Shown: positions 55,787 through 64,000 of the stretch, in pieces | How the letters are laid out: each line of letters begins with the position of its first letter | Position numbering within the stretch: the stretch's first letter is position 1 | NCBI RefSeq assembly: GCF_009728735.1 | Contig: NZ_CP024636.1 | Coordinates: forward strand, 1,741,616-1,805,615 | Direction of reading: 5' to 3' | DNA: 64,000 bases | Origin: Pantoea phytobeneficialis | Lineage (GTDB): Bacteria > Pseudomonadota > Gammaproteobacteria > Enterobacterales > Enterobacteriaceae | The notes under the pieces: model-generated | What the model was told of the DNA's origin: nothing | What the model saw: only the letters and a program-made list of their open reading frames with translations | Databases searched by the model: none | Made by a program: the position numbers and the translations under genes

Positions 55787-57430
55787 TTACTTCACGCAGG
55801 CCGCACACTGGTTATGGATCTGCTGGAAGAAGTCGTTACCTTTGTCATCCACCAGGATAAACGCCGGGAAGTTTTCCACTTCAATCTTCCAGATCGCTTC
55901 CATACCCAGTTCTGCGTACTCCACGCATTCGAGGCTCTTGATACTCTGCTGCGCCAGTACCGCTGCCGGGCCACCGATACTGCCGAGATAGAAGCCGCCG
56001 TGTTTATGGCAGGCATCTGTCACCTGCTGGCTGCGGTTGCCTTTCGCCAGCATCACCATGCTGCCGCCGTTGGCCTGCAACAGGTCAACGTAGGAATCCA
56101 TACGGCCTGCGGTGGTTGGGCCGAGTGAACCTGACGCATAACCTTCTGGCGTCTTGGCCGGTCCTGCGTAATACACCGGATGGTCTTTGATGTACTGCGG
56201 CAGACCTTCACCGTTATCAATACGTTCTTTCAACTTGGCGTGGGCAATGTCACGCGCCACGATAATGGTGCCGTTCAGCGACAGGCGGGTCGATACCGGG
56301 TAGGAAGAAAGTTGCGCCAGAATCTCGGTCATCGGACGGTTGAGGTCCACGTTGACCACTTCGCCTTCACCCTGCTGACGCAGTTCTTCCGGGATAAAGC
56401 GGCCTGGATTATGCTCCAGTTGCTCGATCCAGATGCCTTCACGGTTAATCTTCGCCTTGATATTGCGGTCAGCCGAGCAGGAAACCCCCATACCCACCGG
56501 GCAGGACGCGCCATGACGTGGCAGACGCACCACACGGATATCGTGCGCGAAGTATTTACCGCCAAACTGCGCACCGAGGCCCAGTTTCTGCGACGCTTCC
56601 AGCAACTCCTGCTCCAACTGCACATCACGGAACGCCTGACCGTGCTCATTACCTTCAGTCGGCAGCGAATCGTAGTAGTGGGTGGAGGCCAGTTTCACGG
56701 TTTTCAGCGTGCTTTCCGCCGAGGTGCCACCGATAACAAACGCGATATGGTAAGGCGGGCAGGCGGCGGTGCCGAGCGACATCATTTTATCGATCAGGTA
56801 GTTCTTCAGTTTCGCCGGAGTGATCAGCGCTTTGGTTTCCTGATAGAGATAGGTTTTGTTGGCGGAGCCGCCCCCTTTGGCGATACACAGGAATTTGTAC
56901 TCGTCACCGTCAACGCTGTAAAGGTCAATCTGTGCCGGCAGGTTAGTACCGGTATTCACCTCTTTGTACATATCCAGCGCGGCGTTCTGTGAGTAGCGCA
57001 GGTTATCTTCGATAAAGGTGTTGTACACCCCCTGGGACAACGCCGCTTCGTCGCCGCCACCGGTCCACACACGCTGGCCTTTCTTACCCATGATGATGGC
57101 GGTGCCGGTGTCCTGACAGGTCGGCAGCACGCCTTTGGCTGCGATTTCGGAGTTACGCAGGAACTGCAAGGCGACATATTTGTCGTTCTGGCTGGCTTCA
57201 TCATCGGCCAGAATCGCGGCCACCTGTTGCTGATGGGCAGCGCGCAGCATAAATGAGGCATCGTGGAACGCCTGCTGCGCCAGCAGGGTCAGCGCTTGCG
57301 GATCAACTTTTAACACTTCTTCGCCTGCGAATTTCTCCACGGAGACGTAATCGCGGCTGAGCAGGTAGTACTCAGTATCATCTTTGGCGAGAGGAAAGGG
57401 ATCTTGATAGTAGAAGGGTTTGTTCGACAT
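55787..57430 (-). CDS. Class I fumarate hydratase (FumA/FumB type)
   Basis: 547 residues (E. coli FumA/FumB 548), iron-sulfur fumarase interconverting malate and fumarate. Near-identical in recall to FumA, with cluster cysteines in LPTCQDTG and [15 protein letters not shown], and [16 protein letters not shown]. It lies downstream of the dicarboxylate carrier and next to fumarate reductase, which favours the anaerobic (FumB-like) role. FumA and FumB cannot be told apart from sequence alone. Confidence 0.93.
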   Translation of the reverse strand: MSNKPFYYQDPFPLAKDDTEYYLLSRDYVSVEKFAGEEVLKVDPQALTLLAQQAFHDASFMLRAAHQQQVAAILADDEASQNDKYVALQFLRNSEIAAKGVLPTCQDTGTAIIMGKKGQRVWTGGGDEAALSQGVYNTFIEDNLRYSQNAALDMYKEVNTGTNLPAQIDLYSVDGDEYKFLCIAKGGGSANKTYLYQETKALITPAKLKNYLIDKMMSLGTAACPPYHIAFVIGGTSAESTLKTVKLASTHYYDSLPTEGNEHGQAFRDVQLEQELLEASQKLGLGAQFGGKYFAHDIRVVRLPRHGASCPVGMGVSCSADRNIKAKINREGIWIEQLEHNPGRFIPEELRQQGEGEVVNVDLNRPMTEILAQLSSYPVSTRLSLNGTIIVARDIAHAKLKERIDNGEGLPQYIKDHPVYYAGPAKTPEGYASGSLGPTTAGRMDSYVDLLQANGGSMVMLAKGNRSQQVTDACHKHGGFYLGSIGGPAAVLAQQSIKSLECVEYAELGMEAIWKIEVENFPAFILVDDKGNDFFQQIHNQCAACVK

Positions 57431-57512
57431 GTTGGCTCACTCAGTTATGTGTCGCTCGTCTGGTACAGAGAAGACAGGCGACATCATTAGCGATTCGTTA
57501 TAGGTTTTTTCT

Positions 57513-57544
57513 CTCGCCAGCCCAGCTCAGGGCTGACTGGCGAG
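57513..57544. promoter_or_regulatory. Nested hairpin between carrier and fumarase genes
   Basis: CTCGCCAG...CTGGCGAG enclosing CAGCCC...GGGCTG, without a T tract on either strand. A likely RNA-processing or stability structure in the 172-bp gap of the carrier-fumarase operon. Confidence 0.5.
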
Positions 57545-57602
57545 TATCATAGCATTTTAACATTCTTTCGCGGCTGCGATTTTTAACATCGAAGCAACAT
57601 CA

Positions 57603-59114
57603 TCAGAACATCAGCACCATCCACGGATAGGCAATCAGCATCAGCAGCACCAGGAACAGCGCACCGAAGATGGTGCCCAGACGCCAGTAGTCTTTGGTTG
57701 GCAGATAGCCGCTACCGTAATAAATCGGGCTGGGGCCAGTACCGTACGGGGTGATGATACCCATCACACCCAGTGAGGTCGCCAGCATCAGACAGAACAC
57801 CGGCATATTGATGCCTGGGATAGCAGCCGCAATGGTCAGCATGGCTGGCAGCAGGGCAGTGGTGTGTGCGGTGGTGCTGGCAAACAGGTAGTGCAGTACA
57901 TAGAAAGCCACCAGTAAGACCACGGCAGAGACTTGTGGATCATACCCTTGCAGCAGTTGCCCGCCTTCTTTACCCAACCAGGCAATGAAGCCGACTTTCG
58001 CCAGACCATCGGCGAGGGCAACCAGGGTGGCGAACCAGGCGAAGGTGTTCCACGCAGCTTTGTTGCTGGTGATATCGTTCCAGTTCAGTACGCCGGTCCA
58101 CAGCATCAGCACAATCACCAGCAGCGCGGCCATTGCCGGTTCAATCCAGGCTGTGGCAAAGATCCACATCAGCAGCGCAGAAATCACGAACACCAGCAGC
58201 AGGATTTCATTGCGCGACAGTTTGCCCAGTTTTGCCAGCTCGGCTGTTGCCCAGCGCGGCACTTCATCGTTCAGTTTCACTTCCGGTGGATAGAGCCAGT
58301 AGGCCAGCAGCGGCATGGTGAGAATCAACAGCACACCCAGCGGCAGGAAGGCAAGGAACCACATGCCCCAGGAGATATCAAAACCTACCACGCTTTTTAT
58401 CAGCGCCAGCGCCAGCAAGTTGGGAGCCAGTGCAGACAGGAACATAGAACTGGTGATACAGGTGGCGGTGATGGCAACCCACATCAGATAAGAACCAATT
58501 TTGCGCGCACTCGGGTCGTTAGGTTTTGAACCGTACAGCGGCGGCAGGTTGGCGATAATCGGATAGATGGTGCCGCCACTGCGTGCGGTGTTGGACGGTG
58601 TGAACGGTGCCAGCAACAGGTCTGCGAAGGTGATGGCGTAACCCAGCGTCAGGCTGCGACGGCCGAGATATTTCACCAGAATCAGCGCCAGGCGGCGACC
58701 GAACTGGGTTTTATCGTAACCGGCGGCAAACATAAAGGCACCGAAGATCAGCCACACGGTGGAGTTACCGAAGCCGCTGACCGCCCATTTGAAGGACTGG
58801 CCTGCCATTTTAAACTTCGGATCCGCCAGCTCGGCCGGGCTAAACAGCAGGTACTGACTGAACAGCGCGATCACCACCACGCCGGTCAGGCCGATCACCG
58901 CGCCAGGCAGAGGTTCGAAGATCAGGCCGACAATCACGCCAACAAAGATTGCGAAGAAGTGCCACGCATAAGGTTCGAGTCCTTCCGGTGTGGGCACCAG
59001 TAACAACAGCACAGCAACAACCACCGGCAGGCACAGCATCAGCAGCCGGTTTTTATTCCCCGGCGCGGCAGGCGGCGCTTTTAGGGGTTCATTCTGGATA
59101 GTTTGTGTTTTCAT
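57603..59114 (-). CDS. DASS-family dicarboxylate/tartrate/citrate carrier (TtdT/CitT type)
   Basis: 503 residues, about 12 membrane segments, with DASS features AFTPSNTARSGGTIYPI and STTAHTTALLPAML, and the C-terminal GVMGIITPYGTGPSPIYYGSGY seen in TtdT and CitT. These antiport C4-dicarboxylates, tartrate or citrate against succinate. ATG 59114 is chosen; a TTG at 59129 adds five residues. First gene of an operon with fumarase. Confidence 0.9.
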   Translation of the reverse strand: MKTQTIQNEPLKAPPAAPGNKNRLLMLCLPVVVAVLLLLVPTPEGLEPYAWHFFAIFVGVIVGLIFEPLPGAVIGLTGVVVIALFSQYLLFSPAELADPKFKMAGQSFKWAVSGFGNSTVWLIFGAFMFAAGYDKTQFGRRLALILVKYLGRRSLTLGYAITFADLLLAPFTPSNTARSGGTIYPIIANLPPLYGSKPNDPSARKIGSYLMWVAITATCITSSMFLSALAPNLLALALIKSVVGFDISWGMWFLAFLPLGVLLILTMPLLAYWLYPPEVKLNDEVPRWATAELAKLGKLSRNEILLLVFVISALLMWIFATAWIEPAMAALLVIVLMLWTGVLNWNDITSNKAAWNTFAWFATLVALADGLAKVGFIAWLGKEGGQLLQGYDPQVSAVVLLVAFYVLHYLFASTTAHTTALLPAMLTIAAAIPGINMPVFCLMLATSLGVMGIITPYGTGPSPIYYGSGYLPTKDYWRLGTIFGALFLVLLMLIAYPWMVLMF

Positions 59115-59295
59115 AGTTTTGGTCTGCAAGTTATGGAGAATGCGATTAACGTTCCGGGAAAACAGGTGTTACTTTGCTCTACTCAGATGATACTTTTTTA
59201 ATCTGCCGTTACGTCTTTAATGCTTCTTTAATTGCAATGTTGAAGAGAGAGGATTGCGTAATGTAAATATGATGCGATTTATTAAAAACTCCATT

Positions 59296-59309
59296 TTGAT
59301 CTGGATCAA
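59296..59309. promoter_or_regulatory. FNR box TTGAT-CTGG-ATCAA
   Basis: Perfect 5+5 match to the FNR consensus. Toward the carrier gene, a CATATT -10-like element at 59266-59271 would put the start near 59261 and the box near -41.5, the class II activator position. Confidence 0.8.
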
Positions 59310-59382
59310 AAAATCGATTCAGTATTAAATCCTTTTTGTATTTGACATATATTCTTACCCTTACTTAATTCTTTTCTGCTGG

Positions 59383-59422
59383 TGACAAGACGCCATAAAG
59401 CTCAAGGCGGAAGGCGTTGTCA
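59383..59422. promoter_or_regulatory. Bulged hairpin in the control region
   Basis: TGACAA-(GA)-CGCC ... GGCG-TTGTCA, ten paired bases with a two-base bulge and an 18-bp loop. Confidence 0.4.
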
Positions 59423-59700
59423 TCTGGGGTGTGTCTGATAACGTCATGATTTATCATAAATTAATTTCTATGTAAATGAAAAAATTGATTTTTGACAACG
59501 TTTCGCTAACATTTTAAGTGGCGAATATTCAGTCTTAGTGTTTATTTCCAGAATAATTTAAAAGTTAAAAAACTAAATTTATTAATTATGTAACTAAAGA
59601 AATTGGTATATTGTTTACATGAAATCGGACCTCTTAAATAAATTTGAAATAACTGCGTCTGCGACAGAATTCGAAACTTTTAAATTTTGGAGTTGTTATC

Positions 59701-62478
59701 ATGAATACGCTCACCCCGATTCTTAATCCACTGACACTGCCGAAAGGCGCGGTATTGAAAAATCGCCTGGTCATGGCCCCAATGACCACCTGTACCGGTT
59801 ATTTTGACGGCGGCGTGACCAGCGACCTGGTGGACTATTATCGTGTACGTGCGGGCAGCATTGGCACGGTGATTGTCGAATGCTGTTTTATCGATAACCG
59901 TGGCCCGGCCTTCCCCGGCGCCATCGCCATCGATAGCGACAACAAAATCCCCGGCCTGGCCAGGATTGCTGATGCGATCAAATCTCAGGGTTCCAAAGCC
60001 ATTTTGCAGATCTACCACGGTGGCCGTATGGTGGATCCCGCGTTGATCGGCGGTAAAACGCCAGTCGCGCCCAGCGCGCTTGCCGCACCGCGTGAAGGTG
60101 CGCCGACTCCCCAGGCGCTGACGGCGGAAGAAGTCGATGTCATGATCACTAAATTTGGTGATGCGGTGAACCGTGCCATCAAGGCCGGTTTCGATGGCGT
60201 TGAGATCCACGGCGCTAACACTTACCTGATTCAGCAGTTCTACTCACCAAACTCCAACCAGCGCGATGACAAGTGGGGTGGTAGCCGCGACAACCGTGCT
60301 CGCTTCCCGATGGAAGTGCTGGAAATCACCCATAAAATGGCGGACCGCTTTGCGGCAGCCGACTTTATCATCGGCTATCGCTTCTCGCCGGAAGAGCTGG
60401 AAGTGCCGGGTATTCGTTTTGACGACACCCTGTATCTGCTGGAGAAACTGGCGGCGCGTGGTCTGGATTATGTGCACTTCTCCGTCGGCCAACTGCTGCG
60501 TCCGTCGATTGTTGATACCCAAGACCCGACACCGTTGATCACCAAATACCTGGCGCTGCGCTCACCGACGCTGGCTAAAGTTCCGGTGATTGGTGTTGGC
60601 GGCGTGGTAAATAAAGAAGATGCGGAAAATGCGCTGGAGCACGGTTTCGATCTGGTGGCGATTGGTAAAGCCTGTATCGCCTACCCGGACTGGGCCGACC
60701 GGATTATCCGCAACGAGCATATGGAGCTGTTTATCGACAGCACCAAACGCGAGGAGCTGGTGATCCCTGAGCCGCTGTGGCGCTTCTCGCTGGTGGACGC
60801 GATGATCCGCGACACGAGCGATACTGGCCGTAAATATAAAGCGGGCGTGTTCCAGGAGAAAGTGGAAGCCGAAGCGCTGAAGCTGAAAATCAACGTCACT
60901 CTGGACACCGACCGTATCACCGACATCTCGCTGGTGCCGGACGCCACGCTGGACGTCGACTTTACCAGCACTTTTGAGAGCCTGCGTTCGCGCATTCTGG
61001 TGGCAAACAGCCCCCACGTTGATGCCGTGACCGGTGCCACCACCCAGAGTGAGGCGCTGAAAAAAGCCGTATCCCGTGCGCTGGCCACCTCCAGCAAAGA
61101 GCATGTCATTGAAGAGGGTGGCAACCCGAATGCACCGGTCAGCTACGATGTGGTGGTGGTTGGCAGTGGCGGTGCCGGTCTGGCAGCGGCAATTCAGGCG
61201 CATGATGATGGCGCGCGCGTGGTGATCATCGAGAAGATGCCGACCATCGGTGGTAACACCATCAAAGCCTCGGTCGGGATGAACGCAGCGGAAACCCGCT
61301 ACCAGCGTCTGAAAGGCATCGAGGACAGCAAAGAGTTGTTCTATGAAGAGACGCTGAAAGGCGGCAAATTCAAAAACAATCCAGTGCTGTTGCGTGAGTT
61401 TGTTGAACAGGCACCGGGTGCGATTGACTGGCTGACAGATAAAGGTATCGAACTGTGCGACATCACCATCACCGGTGGGATGAGCATTGACCGTACGCAC
61501 CGCCCGGAAGACCGTTCGGCGGTGGGGGGCTTCCTGATCAGCGGCCTGGTGAAAAACGTTAACCAGCGCAATATCGAAGTGCTGCTGGAAACCTCGGTGG
61601 CGGAAATCCTGTTCGAAAACGGCGCGGTCAGCGGCGTGAAAGTGGTGGATGAGTACAACGACAGCCGCATTCTCAACGCGAAAAGCGTGATTGTCGCCAC
61701 TGGCGGTTTCAGTGCTAACCGTGAGATGGTGGTGAAATATCGTCCTGAGCTGGATGGCTTCGTTACCACCAACCACAAAGGGGCGACCGGTAGCGGGATC
61801 GCCATGTTGCAGAAAATTGGTGCGGATACCGTGGATATGGGCGAGATCCAGATTCACCCGACAGTGGAGCAAACCACCTCTTATCTGATTTCTGAAGCGA
61901 TTCGTGGCGGCGGTGCCATCCTGGTGAGCCAGGCGGGCAAGCGCTTCTTCAATGAGATGGAGACGCGCGACAAAGTCTCGGCGGAAATTATCGCACTGCC
62001 GGAGAAAAGCGCGTGGATCATGTTCGATGAGCAGGTTCGTCTGAACAACAAAGCGGCGGATGAGTACATCGCCAAAGGGTTCGTCATCAGCGCGCCAACG
62101 CCACACGAACTGGCGGTGAAACTGAATATGGATCAGGAGACGTTGCAGACCACCCTGAACCGTTACAATCAGTTTGTTGAGCAGCAGAACGACGAAGATT
62201 TTGGCCGTAAAACTGCGCTGCGTCATCCGCTCAACCACGGTCCTTACTACGCCATCCGTATCGCCCCTGGGGTGCATCACACTATGGGCGGCGTGACCAT
62301 CAATACTGACACAGCGGTACTGGATGCACAGAAACAGGTGATCCCGGGTGCCTGGGCAGCGGGTGAAGTGGTTGGCGGTATTCACGGTGCCAACCGTATC
62401 GGCGGCAACGCGGTTGCTGATATCATCATCTTTGGTATCAAAGCCGGACGTAACGCCGCGGCACTGGCGTTAGGCTAA
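59701..62478 (+). CDS. Soluble NADH:fumarate reductase (OYE-like / FMN_bind / FAD_binding_2 fusion)
   Basis: 925 residues, cytoplasmic, no signal. An OYE-like NADH-oxidising domain (1-370: LVMAPMTTCTGYF, GVEIHGANTYLIQQFYSP), an FMN_bind domain with flavinylation motif DAVTGATT (441-448, acceptor probably T447), and a fumarate-reductase flavoprotein domain from about 480 (DVVVVGSGGAGLAAAIQA, HHTMGGVTINTD, GGIHGANRIGGNA). Same layout as the Klebsiella NADH:fumarate oxidoreductase. apbE follows to attach FMN. Near-certain role: anaerobic NADH re-oxidation. Confidence 0.93.
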   Translation: MNTLTPILNPLTLPKGAVLKNRLVMAPMTTCTGYFDGGVTSDLVDYYRVRAGSIGTVIVECCFIDNRGPAFPGAIAIDSDNKIPGLARIADAIKSQGSKAILQIYHGGRMVDPALIGGKTPVAPSALAAPREGAPTPQALTAEEVDVMITKFGDAVNRAIKAGFDGVEIHGANTYLIQQFYSPNSNQRDDKWGGSRDNRARFPMEVLEITHKMADRFAAADFIIGYRFSPEELEVPGIRFDDTLYLLEKLAARGLDYVHFSVGQLLRPSIVDTQDPTPLITKYLALRSPTLAKVPVIGVGGVVNKEDAENALEHGFDLVAIGKACIAYPDWADRIIRNEHMELFIDSTKREELVIPEPLWRFSLVDAMIRDTSDTGRKYKAGVFQEKVEAEALKLKINVTLDTDRITDISLVPDATLDVDFTSTFESLRSRILVANSPHVDAVTGATTQSEALKKAVSRALATSSKEHVIEEGGNPNAPVSYDVVVVGSGGAGLAAAIQAHDDGARVVIIEKMPTIGGNTIKASVGMNAAETRYQRLKGIEDSKELFYEETLKGGKFKNNPVLLREFVEQAPGAIDWLTDKGIELCDITITGGMSIDRTHRPEDRSAVGGFLISGLVKNVNQRNIEVLLETSVAEILFENGAVSGVKVVDEYNDSRILNAKSVIVATGGFSANREMVVKYRPELDGFVTTNHKGATGSGIAMLQKIGADTVDMGEIQIHPTVEQTTSYLISEAIRGGGAILVSQAGKRFFNEMETRDKVSAEIIALPEKSAWIMFDEQVRLNNKAADEYIAKGFVISAPTPHELAVKLNMDQETLQTTLNRYNQFVEQQNDEDFGRKTALRHPLNHGPYYAIRIAPGVHHTMGGVTINTDTAVLDAQKQVIPGAWAAGEVVGGIHGANRIGGNAVADIIIFGIKAGRNAAALALG

Positions 62479-62490
62479 ATCACACCATCC

Positions 62491-62547
62491 GTAGCGGCGC
62501 GATTTATCGCGCTCTTTTAAGAACCGCGCGATAAATCGTGCCGCTAC
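62491..62547. repeat. Dispersed palindromic repeat, inverted pair
   Basis: GTAGCGGCGCGATTTATCGC and its inverse ending GTGCCGCTAC form a hairpin between the reductase and apbE. It could lower apbE expression relative to the reductase. Confidence 0.8.
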
Positions 62548-62564
62548 AACTGTAAGAGGCGATA

Positions 62565-63530
62565 ATGACTCCAGACGCAGGCGTCTATGCCTATTCCGCC
62601 GTTCTGATGGGTTCGCCCATTCTGCTTAAACTCTTCGAAGACAATCAACCTCTCGCGGCGCAGGTATTCCGGCTGATCAAACAGCAGGAAAATCTGTTTA
62701 CCGTCAATCGTGCTGACTCTGAAGTGATGGCGATCAACCACGCCGCGGGCCGCCATCCGGTGGTGGTCAGTGAACCGGTGTTTGCCTTGATCAGCGTGGC
62801 GCATGCGGTGAGTTTGTTGCCGAACAGCGCCTTTAACTTCACCATCGGGCCGGTAGTGAAACGCTGGAAAATTGGCTTTCAGGGTCATGAGGTGCCACCG
62901 GCTGCTGACATCGCGGCGCGGCTGCGGCTGACCGATCCGCATCAGGTGATATTGAATGAGGCTGAACGCTCGGTGTTCCTGCAACAGCCGGGGATGGAGA
63001 TTGATCTCGGTGCCATCGCCAAAGGCTATATTGCCGATCGCGTGCAGGGCTTTTTACGCCAACAGGGTGTGCAGCAGGCGTTGATTAACCTCGGTGGCAA
63101 CGTGCAGACGTTGGGGTGTCCCCCCCATGATGCGGCGGGGTGGGGGATTGGCCTGAAAAAACCCTTTGGCCGCGAGGATGAACTGCTCGGCGTGTTGCGC
63201 GTGCAGGGTAAGTCGGTGGTGACCTCCGGCATCTACGAACGCTACTTCGAACGGGATGGCCGCTGCTGGCACCATATCTTCGATCCGCGCACCGGCTATC
63301 CGCTCGACAACGAATTACTCAGCATCACGGTGATTTCCGATCGTTCCATTGATGGCGATATCTATACCACACTGCTGTATGGCATGGGGGTGGAACAGGG
63401 GCTGGCGTATCTTGCTGACCAGCCCGAACTGGACGCGGTCTTTGTGACGCGCGACCGGCAGATAATCTGCTCCTCCGCGCGCCATTTCAGCTTTAATCCG
63501 CTGGATGCGGCGTGGCAACTGCGTTACTGA
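62565..63530 (+). CDS. apbE: FAD:protein FMN transferase ApbE (cytoplasmic form)
   Basis: 321 residues. Transfers FMN from FAD to Thr/Ser of target flavoproteins. Motifs EIDLGAIAKGYIADRV, NLGGNVQTLG and HHIFDPRTGYPLD. No signal peptide, unlike periplasmic ApbE, which fits its neighbour, the cytoplasmic fumarate reductase. ATG 62565 lies just after AGAGGCGATA. It overlaps the convergent regulator gene by 7 bp. Confidence 0.93.
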   Translation: MTPDAGVYAYSAVLMGSPILLKLFEDNQPLAAQVFRLIKQQENLFTVNRADSEVMAINHAAGRHPVVVSEPVFALISVAHAVSLLPNSAFNFTIGPVVKRWKIGFQGHEVPPAADIAARLRLTDPHQVILNEAERSVFLQQPGMEIDLGAIAKGYIADRVQGFLRQQGVQQALINLGGNVQTLGCPPHDAAGWGIGLKKPFGREDELLGVLRVQGKSVVTSGIYERYFERDGRCWHHIFDPRTGYPLDNELLSITVISDRSIDGDIYTTLLYGMGVEQGLAYLADQPELDAVFVTRDRQIICSSARHFSFNPLDAAWQLRY

Positions 63531-64000
63531 CAATATTGTTGCAGCAGCGAATGGTATTCCGGTTGCAGGCGATAGCGGTACACCGGACGGCCTGTGGCAC
63601 CGTAATGGATGCTGGTGAACAGGATATTAATCTGCGCCAGCCAGATCAGATACTTACGGCAGGAAACCCGGGAGATATTCACCTCGGCCGCCAGTTCATC
63701 GGTGGAGAACTCGGTGCCCGGATGGGCATCGATCCACTGACACAGGGTGCGTAGCGTCTGCGGCGTCAGCCCTTTTGGCAGGCGTTTGCTGTCGTGCTGG
63801 GTCGCCGGGCTGCCGTGAATCAGTAGGTCGACATCCGATTGCTGATAATAATGCTGGTTATCCATCAGCGATTTTTTCTGCCGCCATTGGGTCAGCGCTT
63901 CTTCAAAACGCGGGAACTGGAAGGGCTTGATCAGGTAATCCACTACGCCGTAGTGCAACGAGGTTTTGATGGTTGCGGCATCGGCGGCGGAGGAGATGAT
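63524..64000 (-). CDS. CitB/DcuR-family response regulator (partial, 5' end outside window)
   Basis: The last 158 residues visible. The end of a receiver domain (IISSAADAATIKTSLHYGVVDYLIKPF with the conserved Lys), then a linker and a C-terminal HTH (TEFSTDELAAEVNISRVSCRKYLIWL). This form is typical of DcuR/CitB/MalR regulators that pair with dicarboxylate-sensing kinases. It probably controls the fumarate-reductase and carrier operons. The frame continues beyond 64000. Confidence 0.88.
   Translation of the reverse strand: MISSAADAATIKTSLHYGVVDYLIKPFQFPRFEEALTQWRQKKSLMDNQHYYQQSDVDLLIHGSPATQHDSKRLPKGLTPQTLRTLCQWIDAHPGTEFSTDELAAEVNISRVSCRKYLIWLAQINILFTSIHYGATGRPVYRYRLQPEYHSLLQQYCQ

Larger units (their letters stand above)
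59115..59700. other. 586-bp divergent control region between the carrier and fumarate reductase genes
   Basis: Very AT-rich. Contains a perfect FNR box (59296-59309), a bulged hairpin (59383-59422), and a possible -10 TATATT near 59608 toward the reductase. No gene seen. Long AT tracts would suit a CitB/DcuR-type regulator or H-NS. Confidence 0.6.

Noticed and set aside
59485..59498. A second FNR box (TTGATTTTTGACAA) upstream of the fumarate reductase
   Set aside because: Only the left half matches; the right half differs from ATCAA at several positions.
60562..62385. A 607-codon open frame antisense to the fumarate reductase gene
   Set aside because: It mirrors third-position G/C bias of the real gene, has low-complexity composition rich in His/Arg/Phe and resembles no protein. 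The sense frame is a recognisable three-domain enzyme.

Overview
The window (about 55% G+C by eye, not computed) reads as the chromosome of a plant- or insect-associated enterobacterium, most likely Pantoea or Erwinia-like. The left edge has the conserved order hflD-mnmA-nudJ-rluE-icd. ghrA-ycdX-ycdY, emtA, ldcA, ycgR, treA and a ymgE-type gene further right are also enterobacterial core genes. No rRNA, tRNA, CRISPR array, integrase or intact insertion sequence was found.

Layout. (1) 1-4058: hflD (partial), mnmA, nudJ, rluE and icd. (2) 4110-7990: an AT-rich accessory stretch with a wrecked toxin-like gene, an apparently intact membrane protein that may be its immunity partner, an orphan ribbon-helix-helix protein and small envelope proteins. 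(3) 8045-11059: a large secreted multidomain chitinase. (4) 11248-18267: small stress and envelope genes, a periplasmic Ppx/GppA-like protein, a degenerate metallo-beta-lactamase-fold protein, ldcA and emtA. (5) 18307-26979: a SorC-controlled sugar module with an ABC importer, DUF2291 lipoprotein, split transketolase and FGGY kinase. It resembles apulose/apiose pathways but has no isomerase. One palindrome sits in front of both of its transcription units. (6) 26999-42533: ycgR with a sigma-28 promoter, a ymgE-type gene, an AraC regulator with a target SDR, a siderophore receptor with a Fur box, treA, ghrA-ycdXY, a CoA-transferase/EamA pair, a glutamine amidotransferase, a methyltransferase and an aldehyde dehydrogenase.

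(7) 42988-55550 is the most unusual block: an amino-acid-type ABC importer interleaved with an FAD oxidoreductase, an SDR lacking its catalytic Tyr, a luciferase-like monooxygenase, a Rieske oxygenase, an aldo/keto reductase and a glutamine-synthetase-like ligase. A TetR regulator, an alpha/beta hydrolase and a divergent pair (DUF3830 cyclophilin-like protein plus a helical protein resembling the C-terminal part of cucumopine synthase) follow. Five copies of one 20-bp operator tie these units into a regulon. I infer a system that takes up and breaks down, or makes, an amino-acid-derived (opine- or betaine-like) compound; the substrate is unknown.

(8) 55787-64000 is an anaerobic C4-dicarboxylate module: a DASS carrier, class I fumarase, a three-domain soluble NADH:fumarate reductase, its ApbE flavin transferase and a CitB/DcuR-type response regulator, with a perfect FNR box in the divergent control region.

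A dispersed palindromic repeat (core GTAGCGGCGCGATTTATCGC) occurs between genes throughout, including a 91-bp tandem array at 42579-42834. Calls rest on reading the sequence and remembered families; no database search was run.
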